Shown here in pieces: positions 1 through 8,380 of a stretch of DNA of 49,945 nucleotides. The notes beneath the pieces are model-generated. The model ran no database searches, was not told the origin of the DNA, and was given only the letters and a program-made list of their open reading frames with translations. Position 1 is the first letter of the stretch. Each line of letters starts with the position of its first letter. The translations under genes and the position numbers were made by a program. Source of the DNA: Roseburia sp. (GTDB lineage Bacteria; Bacillota; Clostridia; Lachnospirales; Lachnospiraceae); assembly GCA_023664685.1 (NCBI GenBank), contig JAMPFC010000010.1, positions 1 to 49,945 of the forward strand, written 5' to 3'.

Positions 1-2
1 CA

Positions 3-1442
3 ATCATACTGGCAGTCAGCATTTTTTTAAGCAGCTTCCGGATACGCAGTACGATCGAGGATGAACTGGCACAGATGGGCGTTTTAAAAGCAATCGGTTA
101 TACAAGCAAACTGATCATCTGTTCCGTCGCCTGCCCCTACATACTGGTAGGTATCGTTGCCACAATGACCGGTGCGGCTTTATCCTATACCGTCCTGCCC
201 TCTGTAGCAAAAATCCTTGCTGTCCAGTCCGGATTTATGTACACTCCTGTCTTTGACGGAACTGCCCTGTTGATCGTGGTACTCATACTTGTACTTGCAA
301 TCTTTTTATTTGCCTATCTTTCTTCGGTCAAAATATACAAATTAGAGCCGATGGGAGCCATCCGGGGAAGTAAAGGAAATGGGGGTGCCGGACAAAATAT
401 ATTGCTAGCTGTTTTGTCAGTTGGTATAATGGTGCTGTTATCCTTTGCCGGTACACTCCTTTACAATGTGAGCGTCAAACCCGACAATTTTATGAAAACA
501 CTTTCCGAAGAAACTCCTTCTGTTATTTTTACAGTACAGGATGATAAAATGCCGGAGGTGAAGGAACTTCTCGAGGAGGACAGCCGGGTGAAACTCTCTT
601 TGGAATACGCACAGGCGCCTCTCAGTTATGCCGACGGAAGCCTTGCAGCCTTTGTATGTGAGGATTTTGGAAAAGTAACAAATGATATATGCTACGAAGG
701 GCGAAATCCGGTGAGCGAAGATGAGATTGCTATCGGAAATATGCTTGCGGAGGACTATCCGATCGGCAGCAAGATCAAGATCAGTGCCGACGATAAATCC
801 GCAGTCTATGTGGTAACAGGCTACATCCAAAGCGTCAATAATGCCGGAAAAGCATGTGAATTGACAAGTGAGGGCTATGAAAAAATTGGCAAAAAAATGA
901 ACACGGTCAATGTTTATCTGCACGAAAAAGAAGCCGAAACATTTATCAAAGACTATGAAAAAGAGCATGATTCCTTGATCGCATCTTCGATCAACTCGGA
1001 ACAGTTGAATGAAAACAGCCGGACCATGTATGCAGGTATTGTTTCCGCAGCAGCAGTTGCTTTATTTATCATTTCTGTTCTGATGGTGCTTCTCGTTCTA
1101 TATGTGATCATCAATTCCATGATCAGCAGACGCAGACAGGAATTTGGTATCTATAAAGCAATCGGCTATACAAGCAGACAGCTCACTCTCATGACTGCTG
1201 CCCGGTTTATCCCCATCATAGCTTTGGCCTCAGTTTTGTCAGCAGTTGCGGGAATATGGTATCTGCCGGTGATCAATCGTATGATTTTGAGCCAGATCGG
1301 CGCGATAAAAAATTACTTTGAAGTCTCGATTTGGATCCTGCTTGTATTTGCAATTATTTTTACTGCTGTATCATTTTTGATCAGCGTACTTCTAGCAGCA
1401 CCGATCAAAAAAATCACTGCCTATTCACTTTTGAAGGAATAG
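3..1442 (+). CDS. FtsX-type ABC transporter permease, 5'-truncated
   Basis: The 3' part of a permease whose start lies before the window; the frame is open from base 3. The visible 479 residues hold the end of one FtsX domain, a soluble extracytoplasmic region (about 480-1010 in base coordinates) and a complete second FtsX domain. The membrane-proximal motif KAIGYTS occurs twice (near 88-110 and 1156-1180), which shows the internal duplication typical of 800-residue permeases of the bacitracin/antimicrobial-peptide or lipoprotein-release type. Hydrophobic segments lie near 110-180, 260-330, 400-470, 1030-1110, 1190-1260 and 1330-1420. The ATPase partner should lie upstream, outside the window. 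The XRE gene starts 31 bp downstream on the same strand, so the two are probably co-transcribed. The substrate is not predictable. Confidence 0.9.
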   Translation: MILAVSIFLSSFRIRSTIEDELAQMGVLKAIGYTSKLIICSVACPYILVGIVATMTGAALSYTVLPSVAKILAVQSGFMYTPVFDGTALLIVVLILVLAIFLFAYLSSVKIYKLEPMGAIRGSKGNGGAGQNILLAVLSVGIMVLLSFAGTLLYNVSVKPDNFMKTLSEETPSVIFTVQDDKMPEVKELLEEDSRVKLSLEYAQAPLSYADGSLAAFVCEDFGKVTNDICYEGRNPVSEDEIAIGNMLAEDYPIGSKIKISADDKSAVYVVTGYIQSVNNAGKACELTSEGYEKIGKKMNTVNVYLHEKEAETFIKDYEKEHDSLIASSINSEQLNENSRTMYAGIVSAAAVALFIISVLMVLLVLYVIINSMISRRRQEFGIYKAIGYTSRQLTLMTAARFIPIIALASVLSAVAGIWYLPVINRMILSQIGAIKNYFEVSIWILLVFAIIFTAVSFLISVLLAAPIKKITAYSLLKE

Positions 1443-1473
1443 GATACTAGAATTAGAAAAGGGGAATTATATT

Positions 1474-2358
1474 ATGAATTTTTCAGAAAAATTAAAAGAA
1501 ATAAGAAAAAATGAAGGATTGTCACAGGAGCAGCTTGCAGAGAAGATTGGTGTATCAAGGCAGGCGATCACAAAATGGGAGACCGGAAAGGGCCTGCCGG
1601 ATGTTGAAAATATGGTGATCATCGCAGAGATTTTTAAAACCACCTTAGATGAACTGCTCCGCGACTCTGCCACCAGACAAAAGCAGGAGACATCTGTCTA
1701 TACGAGCGAAACCATTTATGATATTGACTGCGAAAAGCACTTTGACGTCAATATCGGGGATGCCGCCGCCATCCTGCTGTCATCGGGGACAGACGAAAAG
1801 CTCCACATCAAGCTGTCCTCTGAAACTTTTGAAAATTTAGGCACCATGTTCAAGATAAAATTGGACGAAAAGAAAAACAAGCTCGATGTTAATTGCCTGA
1901 ACAAGAACAAACTGAGCCGCTATGAGGTGGAAGATTCTCTGACAGTTGAGATCGTTCTTCCCCAAAAATACTCTGACCATTGTGAAATATCCGCTTCGGT
2001 TAAGCTTCTCGTGATAAAAGACCTTCACCTTCGCCGGTTAGAATATGATGGTGATGCAGAGCAAGTCCTGATTTCAGACAGCAGTGGCAGTCTGGAATTT
2101 ACTGCAAAAACAGATTATGACATCACCATTGATCAGATCACAGGAAGACTGGACATCAACCAGTGGAAGGCAAAAGCAGTTGTTCATATTCCAGAGGAAA
2201 ATATGGTAAACGTTATAAACAAAGGACGAAAATGCGCTGTTTACTATATGAAAGATGACAATGCCATAGCATATGAAAATTCTGCTGACGGTGAAAACGA
2301 ACTCAGTGTTTCGGGGATATTTTCGGAGTTGGTTGTCGATCTAATAGAGAAAAAATAA
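1474..2358 (+). CDS. XRE-family regulator with beta-rich C-terminal domain
   Basis: A 294-aa protein. Residues about 5-60 form a classic HTH_3/XRE DNA-binding domain (QEQLAEKIGVSRQAITKWETG). A short linker (60-83) leads to a roughly 200-residue, beta-strand-rich C-terminal part resembling DUF4097-type beta-helix domains; that half is judged by pattern only. A Shine-Dalgarno-like AAAAGGGG lies about 10 nt before the ATG. The gene follows the permease by 31 bp, so it is likely a dedicated regulator of that ABC system, with the C-terminal domain as the sensing part (inference). Transcription probably stops at the long hairpin that begins 8 bp after the stop codon. Confidence 0.88.
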   Translation: MNFSEKLKEIRKNEGLSQEQLAEKIGVSRQAITKWETGKGLPDVENMVIIAEIFKTTLDELLRDSATRQKQETSVYTSETIYDIDCEKHFDVNIGDAAAILLSSGTDEKLHIKLSSETFENLGTMFKIKLDEKKNKLDVNCLNKNKLSRYEVEDSLTVEIVLPQKYSDHCEISASVKLLVIKDLHLRRLEYDGDAEQVLISDSSGSLEFTAKTDYDITIDQITGRLDINQWKAKAVVHIPEENMVNVINKGRKCAVYYMKDDNAIAYENSADGENELSVSGIFSELVVDLIEKK

Positions 2359-2366
2359 AAAACTTA

Positions 2367-2457
2367 GTGAGGAAAAGGGAAAATCCTCTCTACAGTGGCG
2401 GATAGATCTACGAATCGCTATCAAGCCACTGTGGGGAGATTTTCTTTTTTTCCTCAC
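2367..2457 (+). terminator. Long hairpin 1, probable terminator of the XRE gene
   Basis: Arms 2367-2399 and 2425-2457 enclose a 25-nt loop (2400-2424). The outer ends GTGAGG/CCTCAC and the inner ends CAGTGGC/GCCACTG are perfect. The middle has mismatches, several of which become G-U pairs only in plus-strand RNA, so this copy folds best in the transcript from the XRE gene. Its 3' arm is T-rich. It sits 8 bp after the stop codon at 2358. Confidence 0.65.
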
Positions 2458-2496
2458 ACAAAACCTGTTAAAAGTAACTTTCTCCAGATCGATCAA

Positions 2497-2567
2497 CCCC
2501 ATACAACCTCCTTGAAATACTATCCCCCCATACAACCTCCTTGAAATATTATACCCCATACAACTCC
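2497..2567 (-). repeat. Tandem 29-bp repeats derived from the glycosyltransferase 3' end
   Basis: Units start at 2497, 2526 and 2554 (the last partial) with a 29-bp period. Unit 1 (2497-2523) and unit 2 (2526-2552) differ at one base. Related copies lie inside the end of the neighbouring gene (2722-2747, and partial at 2751-2760), where they encode GYSISRKLYG. Each unit on the minus strand contains AAGGAGGTTGTATG, which looks like a ribosome-binding site plus ATG, but no open product of interest follows. Confidence 0.75.
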
Positions 2568-2595
2568 CCATAAGAACCCTTGTGAAAAACTTTAT

Positions 2596-2679
2596 GGAGA
2601 AAAGAGAAATCCCTCTCACAGCAGCTTGATAGCGATTCGTAGATCTATCCGCTGCTGTGAGAGGGATTTCTCTTTTCCC
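2596..2679 (-). terminator. Long hairpin 2 with 27-bp perfect stem
   Basis: Arms 2596-2625 and 2651-2679 pair perfectly over 27 bp from the loop outward. The 25-nt loop (2626-2650) is the exact reverse complement of the loop of hairpin 1. The loop has inner GATAG/CTATC self-complementarity. An A-rich 5' arm and T-rich 3' arm (TTTCTCTTTT) suit a bidirectional terminator. On the minus strand it lies about 34 bp after the glycosyltransferase stop, so it most likely ends that transcript. Confidence 0.68.
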
Positions 2680-2712
2680 ACAACCTCACACAAAGATTTC
2701 TTAAGGAGTAAC

Positions 2713-3729
2713 TCAATTAAACCCATACAACTTCCTTGAAATACTATACCCCCACACAACCATTTTTCTCCCAGCCTTTCCTCGTATCTGCATCGGTTTA
2801 CTCAAAACCTGCTTATTTACGAGACGGAATGTACTCTTACTGGAATTTTTGAGATATTTCCACAGTTCTGTCCGTTTTTCCAGACTGCCCTCAGAACCCT
2901 CTTTAATAAGAAATACCGAACTTACCGTCATCATCATAGCAAGATATTTTACCATATAATCCCGAAGCTTCTTATTTTTGATCCGGTTCAAGTCATAGGC
3001 GTCGATCAAAAGTTTATTTACCTTGAGCTGTTGGTCGATCCGGTCGATCATGACCGTCTCATTGACGGACTGGTCATCCCTGCCGATAAAATAACGATAC
3101 AGATCCACATTCATATAGTACATCGTTTTCACAAACGGAAGCGGTTTGTATACGAATATATTGTCCACATAAAACGTGTGGGGCGGGAGTTCCAGCTTGC
3201 AGTCATACAACATCTGGGTACGGTAGATCACGGAATGCATAAGTATATTCTGGCTGATCTTAAATTTCTTGACGTCACTCCAGCCAAATACTTTTTCCTC
3301 CGGAAATACTCCCTCATAACGGATCGCCTTGTGTTTTCTCAGGCTCGGTTTCTCATATACATAATTGGCGAGAAACATATCGACAAGCTGTCCCTCTCGG
3401 ATAAACCTGCGAAGTTTTTCTAATATTTTGATCAGGGATTCCCGGTCAAGCCAGTCATCGCTGTCAAGCACTTTGAAATAAAGCCCCTTTGCATTTCTTA
3501 AGCCGGTATTTACCGCCTCGCCATGACCTCCATTTTCCTGATGGATCGCCCGGACGACTCCCGGATTCTCTGTCTCCATCTCGTCCGCTATTTTGGCTGT
3601 ATCATCTGTTGAACCATCATCTATAATAAGTACTTCCACGTCTTCTCCGCCTGCCAACACACTTTCCACCGCATGGCGCATGTACTCCTGCGAATTATAA
3701 CATGGAATCGCTACTGTCAATATCTTCAT
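2713..3729 (-). CDS. Family 2 glycosyltransferase
   Basis: A 338-aa GT-A fold glycosyltransferase. It shows the nucleotide-sugar signature near the N-terminus (VAIPCYNSQEYM, then DDGS at about residues 37-40) and the metal-binding DSDDW near residue 90. The C-terminal third is helical and basic and ends in the repeat-derived GYSISRKLYGFN. It starts 8 bp after the UDP-galactopyranose mutase gene, so the two are surely co-transcribed. The likely role is transfer of a sugar, possibly galactofuranose, onto a surface polymer on the cytoplasmic face; the acceptor is unknown. The last codons lie in the 29-bp repeat tract, so the C-terminus may vary between strains. Confidence 0.9.
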   Translation of the reverse strand: MKILTVAIPCYNSQEYMRHAVESVLAGGEDVEVLIIDDGSTDDTAKIADEMETENPGVVRAIHQENGGHGEAVNTGLRNAKGLYFKVLDSDDWLDRESLIKILEKLRRFIREGQLVDMFLANYVYEKPSLRKHKAIRYEGVFPEEKVFGWSDVKKFKISQNILMHSVIYRTQMLYDCKLELPPHTFYVDNIFVYKPLPFVKTMYYMNVDLYRYFIGRDDQSVNETVMIDRIDQQLKVNKLLIDAYDLNRIKNKKLRDYMVKYLAMMMTVSSVFLIKEGSEGSLEKRTELWKYLKNSSKSTFRLVNKQVLSKPMQIRGKAGRKMVVWGYSISRKLYGFN

Positions 3730-3737
3730 TGTTCCGC

Positions 3738-4886
3738 CTATACCCTCTCTGCTAAATCCAATGCCCGCTCTACAATGGCATCGATATTATAATATTTATA
3801 CTCCGCTAGTCTCCCAAGCAGATAAAATCCCGAAATACGGTCTACGATCCTCTTATATTTTCCGTAAAGCGCATCGTTTTGCTCATTATTTATGGCATAA
3901 TAGGGAATCTGACCCCCGCCTCCCGAATATGCCATCGGATATTCCTTTACGATCGTCGTATCCTTCGCATCCATCTGCCCGGAAAGATATTTAAATTCTG
4001 TAATTCTGGTAAAATCCTCACTCACTGTATAATTTACCACGCCATGACTCTGGTAAAATGGCTTATCGTAATGCTCAAATTTAAAATCAAGGGAACGATA
4101 CGGAAGCCTGCCATAACAGCAGTCAAAAAACTCATCCAACGCACCGGTAAAGATCACCTTTCCGGTAAATGGCTCTCCCTCAAAATACACCTTCGTATCA
4201 CCATCCGGAGCCAGCCTCAATACCTCTTTCCCCTGACAGCCAAGCCTTACATCAATACCGTCATGCACCAGAAGCTTTTCAAATACCGCTGTGTATCCTT
4301 CAAGCGGAAGCCCCTGATACGTATCCTGAAAATACCGGTCATCATGGCTCAAAAGAACTGGTACTCTTCCCGAAACCGCGGGATCAATATCTTTCGGGGA
4401 CTTTCCCCACTGTTTCATAGTATACTTAAGAAAGATATTTTCATACACATATGCTGCGATTTCTTTTAGATCAGCATCCTCATGGTTCATCAGTTCCAAG
4501 ATCGGTACTCTTGCACCCTCTCCAAAATAATCGATCAGTTTCTTTTCAAGAGCTGGCGCCCTGTCTCCGTATACCATCTGAAGGCTGTTCAGATTGAACG
4601 GAATCGGCAGCTCCATCCCATGAATCTTTCCGACCACCTTATGCTCGAACTCATACCACTTTGTAAACCGGGAAAGATAATCATAAACCCGTTTACTGTT
4701 CGTGTGGAAAATATGAGGCCCATACTGATGGATCAGGATACCGTGATCATCCTTTTTATCGTAGCAGTTCCCACCGATGTGATCTCTGGACTCAATGATA
4801 AGTACCTTTTCTCCTTTTTGCTCTGCAAGTTCCCTTGCTGCCACAACACCTGCAAAACCACAGCCTATGACGATGCTATCATACAT
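3738..4886 (-). CDS. glf: UDP-galactopyranose mutase
   Basis: A 382-aa flavoenzyme that interconverts UDP-galactopyranose and UDP-galactofuranose. The Rossmann FAD motif GCGFAG is at residues 8-13, the second nucleotide-binding region ESRDHIGGNCYD is near 32-43, and the family stretch QYGPHIFHTNS follows. The conserved region around MKQWGKSP and the C-terminal GRLAEYKYYNID, which helps bind flavin, are present. The length is normal for the bacterial family. It sits 15 bp downstream of yvyF and just before a glycosyltransferase, so it probably supplies UDP-Galf for the polymer that enzyme builds. Confidence 0.96.
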   Translation of the reverse strand: MYDSIVIGCGFAGVVAARELAEQKGEKVLIIESRDHIGGNCYDKKDDHGILIHQYGPHIFHTNSKRVYDYLSRFTKWYEFEHKVVGKIHGMELPIPFNLNSLQMVYGDRAPALEKKLIDYFGEGARVPILELMNHEDADLKEIAAYVYENIFLKYTMKQWGKSPKDIDPAVSGRVPVLLSHDDRYFQDTYQGLPLEGYTAVFEKLLVHDGIDVRLGCQGKEVLRLAPDGDTKVYFEGEPFTGKVIFTGALDEFFDCCYGRLPYRSLDFKFEHYDKPFYQSHGVVNYTVSEDFTRITEFKYLSGQMDAKDTTIVKEYPMAYSGGGGQIPYYAINNEQNDALYGKYKRIVDRISGFYLLGRLAEYKYYNIDAIVERALDLAERV

Positions 4887-4901
4887 AAGTCCCTTCCACC
4901 T

Positions 4902-5306
4902 CTAATCCAAAAATCGCATTTTATTCTCTGTCGTGGTTTTCTTCACAGGCGTCACTGCTACTGCGCGTCTGCCGGAAGCATCTTCAAGTTTGGTCGCCAG
5001 TTTATCCTTGCATGCCTTACAAAAACGCCCTGTTTTGATCGTGGCGCCACAATTCTCACAGTTGATGCCGATCGGGGAATCATCCGTGAAACTGAGACGT
5101 TCTTCCCTGATCCACTTCTTGATCTGCTTTACACTGACGTCCATTTCACTGGAAAGCTCATTCATATCCACATGCGGGTGATCATATACATACTTTTTCA
5201 CCTCGGTAAATTTCTCTTCCATCGCCTTTTCGCATGCCGGACAAATCCTCGGCCCCCGCAGGTAATTAAAGATTTTCCCACATTTTACACATGATACGAT
5301 TTCCAT
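4902..5306 (-). CDS. yvyF: YvyF-type flagellar-operon zinc-ribbon protein
   Basis: A 134-aa protein with two zinc-binding pairs at each end: C6/C9 with C22/C25, and C83/C86 with C96/C99. They flank a helical, HTH-like middle (about 47-72, NELSSEMDVSVKQIKKWIRE). This matches the family annotated as flagellar operon protein TIGR03826/YvyF (recalled). In B. subtilis yvyF lies between comFC and flgM; here it follows comF by 36 bp, preserving that linkage although flgM is absent from the window. A strong site GGAGG lies about 9 nt before the ATG. Its proposed role in flagellar regulation or assembly is by family association only. Confidence 0.85.
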   Translation of the reverse strand: MEIVSCVKCGKIFNYLRGPRICPACEKAMEEKFTEVKKYVYDHPHVDMNELSSEMDVSVKQIKKWIREERLSFTDDSPIGINCENCGATIKTGRFCKACKDKLATKLEDASGRRAVAVTPVKKTTTENKMRFLD

Positions 5307-5342
5307 ATCTATCTACCTCCATTCCTCCACATCCCTGCTTTA

Positions 5343-6020
5343 TCATGTAGCAGGATCCCCCCTGCCAATACAGAGACATAGAAAATATATTCTTTCAGTT
5401 CCAACATTTTTTAATGCTTCCCCACACGCCTCCAGAGTACTTCCCGTCGTATAGATATCATCCACTAGCAAAACTTTTTTGAAATGCAGATCATCTGTCA
5501 CGACCCGGAACCGTTTCTGAAGGTTCTGCGTTCTTGACTTCACATCAAGCCCCTTTTGTGGTTTTGTGTTTTTTGTCCGGATCAGATAATCTGTCAACAC
5601 CCGGATTCCCAGCCTCTCACCGATGACCGACGCCATGTACTCTGCCTGATTAAACCCGCGGAACCTCATCCGCTTCTTATGGATCGGAACCGGAATCAGA
5701 ACATCCGGTGAAATCTCCCGAATCCAGTCGCCATAAGTATCTGCAAGTTCCCCGGCAAAATGATCCCCACATGAAAGCTCGCCATCATATTTGAAATTTC
5801 TGACTGCCTTCTTCATCAAAGAATCATATGGATATAATGCATATCCTCTTTCCACGCAAAATGTCCTCCCCTGACAGTCCTCACACAATTCTTCCTCCAT
5901 ACTTCCAAGAGGCTTTGAGCATCTCTTGCATCTAGGCTCCGTCACCGGATGCAGTTTCTTTTGGCAGTCCCCACACAGCAGAGCATCCCCGGCACGCTCG
6001 AGTATGCGGCGGCACACCAC
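5343..6020 (-). CDS. comF: ComF-family phosphoribosyltransferase-like protein
   Basis: At least 225 aa. An N-terminal cysteine-rich zinc region (pairs CGDC, CKRC, CEDC) precedes a PRTase fold with IPVPIHKKRMRFRGFNQA near 115-130 and the PRPP-loop VDDIYTTGST near 182-192. ComF proteins act in natural competence and DNA processing; this gene follows recD2. The given start is a GTG that cuts off the first cysteine of a CVVC pair. The frame is open upstream to a stop at 6072-6074 and reads SLLDTIYPEKCVVC, a typical ComF N-terminus. That stretch has no ATG, GTG or TTG. A run of five G sits 10 nt before an ATC codon, so a rare start codon is possible. Confidence 0.88.
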   Translation of the reverse strand: MVCRRILERAGDALLCGDCQKKLHPVTEPRCKRCSKPLGSMEEELCEDCQGRTFCVERGYALYPYDSLMKKAVRNFKYDGELSCGDHFAGELADTYGDWIREISPDVLIPVPIHKKRMRFRGFNQAEYMASVIGERLGIRVLTDYLIRTKNTKPQKGLDVKSRTQNLQKRFRVVTDDLHFKKVLLVDDIYTTGSTLEACGEALKNVGTERIYFLCLCIGRGDPAT

Positions 6021-6084
6021 ACATTTCTCCGGATAAATTGTGTCTAATAAGCTGATTTGTAAAATACCCCCTTACTGCACCTTC

Positions 6085-6103
6085 ATCCGATCGCACATCG
6101 GAT
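6085..6103 (-). other. Small hairpin between recD2 and comF
   Basis: A perfect 7-bp inverted repeat (ATCCGAT, 5-nt loop, ATCGGAT) in the 113-bp gap upstream of comF. No T-run follows on either strand, so it is not a standard terminator. It could be an attenuating or RNA-stabilising hairpin; the function is unknown. Confidence 0.35.
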
Positions 6104-6133
6104 TACGTCGCTCAGATATATTTTACCAAATAA

Positions 6134-8380
6134 TCAGTCGTATTGCAATTCTTTTAATCGAATTTCCAAAGTAGAATATCGTTTCTGCTCGGACTGGTTC
6201 ACGATCATATCGGAAACCGCCCGCTTACTCCCGACGATCGTCACGCATTTTTTTCCCCGCGTAACCGCTGTATAAAGGAGATTTCGGTTCATAAGCACCC
6301 GCGGGCCGCTCAAGATCGGAAGAACCACCGCCGGATACTCACTTCCCTGCGATTTGTGGATCGTGATCGCATAGGCAAGCTCCAGTTCATCCATATCTCC
6401 AAAACTATATGTCACAAGCTTTTCTTCATCAAATGCGACGACCATCTCTTTGTCCATCAGGTCAATCTGCCGGATGATCCCGCAGTCCCCATTGAACACT
6501 CCTGTCCCCTCTTCAATGACAACTCCGTGAAATCCCTCGACACGCCACGGCATCTGATAATTGTTCTTGATCTGCATGACCTTGTCCCCTTCCCGGAAAA
6601 CCGTGCCATGCACCTCCATCTGTGCCTTTCCCTCTTCCTGCGGATTCAGGTATTTTTGCAAAATCTGGTTGCACCGGACTACCCCTAGCTCACCTTTTTT
6701 CATCGGTGTGAGAACCTGCACGTCAAACGGAGTACACTGTGTATACTTGGGCATTTTGTCCCGCACAAGCCAGAGCATCACCTCCAGTACGCTGTGGCTG
6801 TCCTCTTTTTCAAGGCAAAAGAAATCCCGGCTCTGGTTGTCCATCTTGATCGCTTCTCCCTTATTGATCTTGTGGGCATTGACGACGATATCACTCTCCG
6901 CAGCCTGTCGGAAAATCCTCTCCAGACGGACGACGCTGCAGCAGCCCGAACGGATAATGTCCTTTAGCACATTTCCCGGCCCCACACTGGGAAGCTGGTT
7001 TACATCGCCTACGAGGATCAGTCTCGTGCCGACGGAAATCGCCTTTAGGAGACTGGTAAACAAGTAAATATCTACCATCGACATTTCGTCGATGATGACG
7101 ACGTCCGCCTCCAATGGATTCCATTCATTCCTCTCAAAGACGCCCTGCCCATCGCTGTCTGCCGAAAATGCACGCTCCTTTTCTTCCATCCCTGCTCCGT
7201 TATATTGGAGCATACGGTGGATCGTCTGTGTTTCCCTGCCCGTCGTCTCGGTCATCCGCTTTGCCGCACGCCCTGTCGGCGCTGCCAGTAAGATCGTCTG
7301 CCCCTCGGACTCTAAAAGCCGGATGATCATATTGATGGTCGTCGTTTTTCCGGTTCCCGGCCCGCCTGTGATAACCAAAAGTCCGTGGTTCATCGATTCA
7401 CGCACCGCTTGAACCTGCCGGTCATCCAGTTCAATCTCCGATTCTTTCTGCAGTTCGGAAATGACCCGGTCAAGGGATTCGTCGTAAGATGCATTGACAT
7501 TTCCGATATCGAGAAGCATTCTGGCGCAGTTCATCTCATTGTAATACAGCGTGGGCAGATAAACTTTTTCCCCATCCCGTATGACACTCTTGTCAATCTC
7601 CATCTCATCCACCATATTCATAAGACGCGCCACGCTGACCCCGAGGAACTCCACACAGTTCCGGTACAAAAGCTCCTCCGGCATATAAACATGTCCGGAA
7701 CCTGTCCCAAGTCCGAGTACATAAAGGATACCGGCACGGATGCGGTAATCCGAATCCATGTCAAGACCTGTGCGCATGGCGATCCCGTCTGCGATCCGAA
7801 ACCCCACTCCCCGGATGTCCTCCGCAAGCTTATAGGGATTATTTTTTACGATACCATACATGTCCTCACGGTACGTTTTATAAATCTTAACTGCGAGCTG
7901 ATTACTGATCCCATACTGCTGCAAAAACAAAAGCGCGCTGCGCATCTCCCTCTTCTCTTCAAACTGCGCCGCAATATCCATCGCCTTTTTCTCACTGATC
8001 CCTTTTACCTCGCTGAGACGCTCTGGTTCTTTTTCGATTATTTCAAAAGACCTGTCGCCAAACAAGTCTGTGATCCGTTTGGCAAGACCGCCACCGATTC
8101 CCTTGATCGCCCCCGACGCCAGATATCTTTGCATGGATACCACATCGTCCGGATCCCGGCTCTCGCTCTTTTCTACCTTGAACTGCTCATGATACGTCGG
8201 ATGCTTTACCATGTTTCCATACAGCACCATGTATTCCCCTTCATTGATAAAGGGAAATGTACCCACACAGGTCTCCAACATCTCTCCGTCCTCGTCTTCA
8301 CACGCAAATTCAAAAACCGTATAACCGTTTTCGACATTTCGGTATATGATGTGTTCTACATATCCGTTCCGCTCTTCCAT
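6134..8380 (-). CDS. recD2: RecD2-type ATP-dependent DNA helicase
   Basis: A 748-aa superfamily 1B helicase. The N-terminal 70 residues form the RecD2-specific beta domain. Helix-hairpin-helix repeats follow (GAIKGIGGGLAKRI, VKGISEKKA, near 90-200). The helicase core has Walker A GGPGTGKTTT near 338-347, DEMSMVD near 430, the motif GDVNQLPSVGPG, and a C-terminal 2B/SH3 region followed by AYAITIHKSQGSEY and the last motif YTAVTRGK. RecD2 proteins unwind DNA 5'-3' outside a RecBCD complex and are linked to replication restart and mismatch processing. The ribosome site GGAGAGG lies just before the ATG. The gene lies between flagellar rod genes and comF on the same strand. Confidence 0.96.
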   Translation of the reverse strand: MEERNGYVEHIIYRNVENGYTVFEFACEDEDGEMLETCVGTFPFINEGEYMVLYGNMVKHPTYHEQFKVEKSESRDPDDVVSMQRYLASGAIKGIGGGLAKRITDLFGDRSFEIIEKEPERLSEVKGISEKKAMDIAAQFEEKREMRSALLFLQQYGISNQLAVKIYKTYREDMYGIVKNNPYKLAEDIRGVGFRIADGIAMRTGLDMDSDYRIRAGILYVLGLGTGSGHVYMPEELLYRNCVEFLGVSVARLMNMVDEMEIDKSVIRDGEKVYLPTLYYNEMNCARMLLDIGNVNASYDESLDRVISELQKESEIELDDRQVQAVRESMNHGLLVITGGPGTGKTTTINMIIRLLESEGQTILLAAPTGRAAKRMTETTGRETQTIHRMLQYNGAGMEEKERAFSADSDGQGVFERNEWNPLEADVVIIDEMSMVDIYLFTSLLKAISVGTRLILVGDVNQLPSVGPGNVLKDIIRSGCCSVVRLERIFRQAAESDIVVNAHKINKGEAIKMDNQSRDFFCLEKEDSHSVLEVMLWLVRDKMPKYTQCTPFDVQVLTPMKKGELGVVRCNQILQKYLNPQEEGKAQMEVHGTVFREGDKVMQIKNNYQMPWRVEGFHGVVIEEGTGVFNGDCGIIRQIDLMDKEMVVAFDEEKLVTYSFGDMDELELAYAITIHKSQGSEYPAVVLPILSGPRVLMNRNLLYTAVTRGKKCVTIVGSKRAVSDMIVNQSEQKRYSTLEIRLKELQYD

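Larger units (their letters stand above)
2359..2712. other. 354-bp intergenic region built from a duplicated gene-end plus terminator
   Basis: No convincing gene. On the minus strand the segment reads as two related blocks. Each has copies of a 29-bp unit taken from the last codons of the glycosyltransferase gene, then a spacer ending TTTGTGTGAGG, then a long hairpin. Block 1 lies next to the gene (units at 2722-2760, hairpin 2596-2679). Block 2 lies farther out (units at 2497-2567, hairpin 2367-2457). The spacer and outer flanks run in the same direction in both blocks, but the hairpin loops are inverted relative to each other. The region separates two convergent genes. Confidence 0.75.

Noticed and set aside
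2497-2567. CRISPR-like direct repeats
   Set aside because: The 29-bp units are back to back without unique spacers and derive from a gene end; no cas genes are present.
2341-2619. 92-codon minus-strand open frame in the intergenic repeat region
   Set aside because: It runs through two hairpins and the 29-bp repeats. It contains a copy of the glycosyltransferase end (GYNISRRLYG), so it is a duplication remnant rather than a gene.
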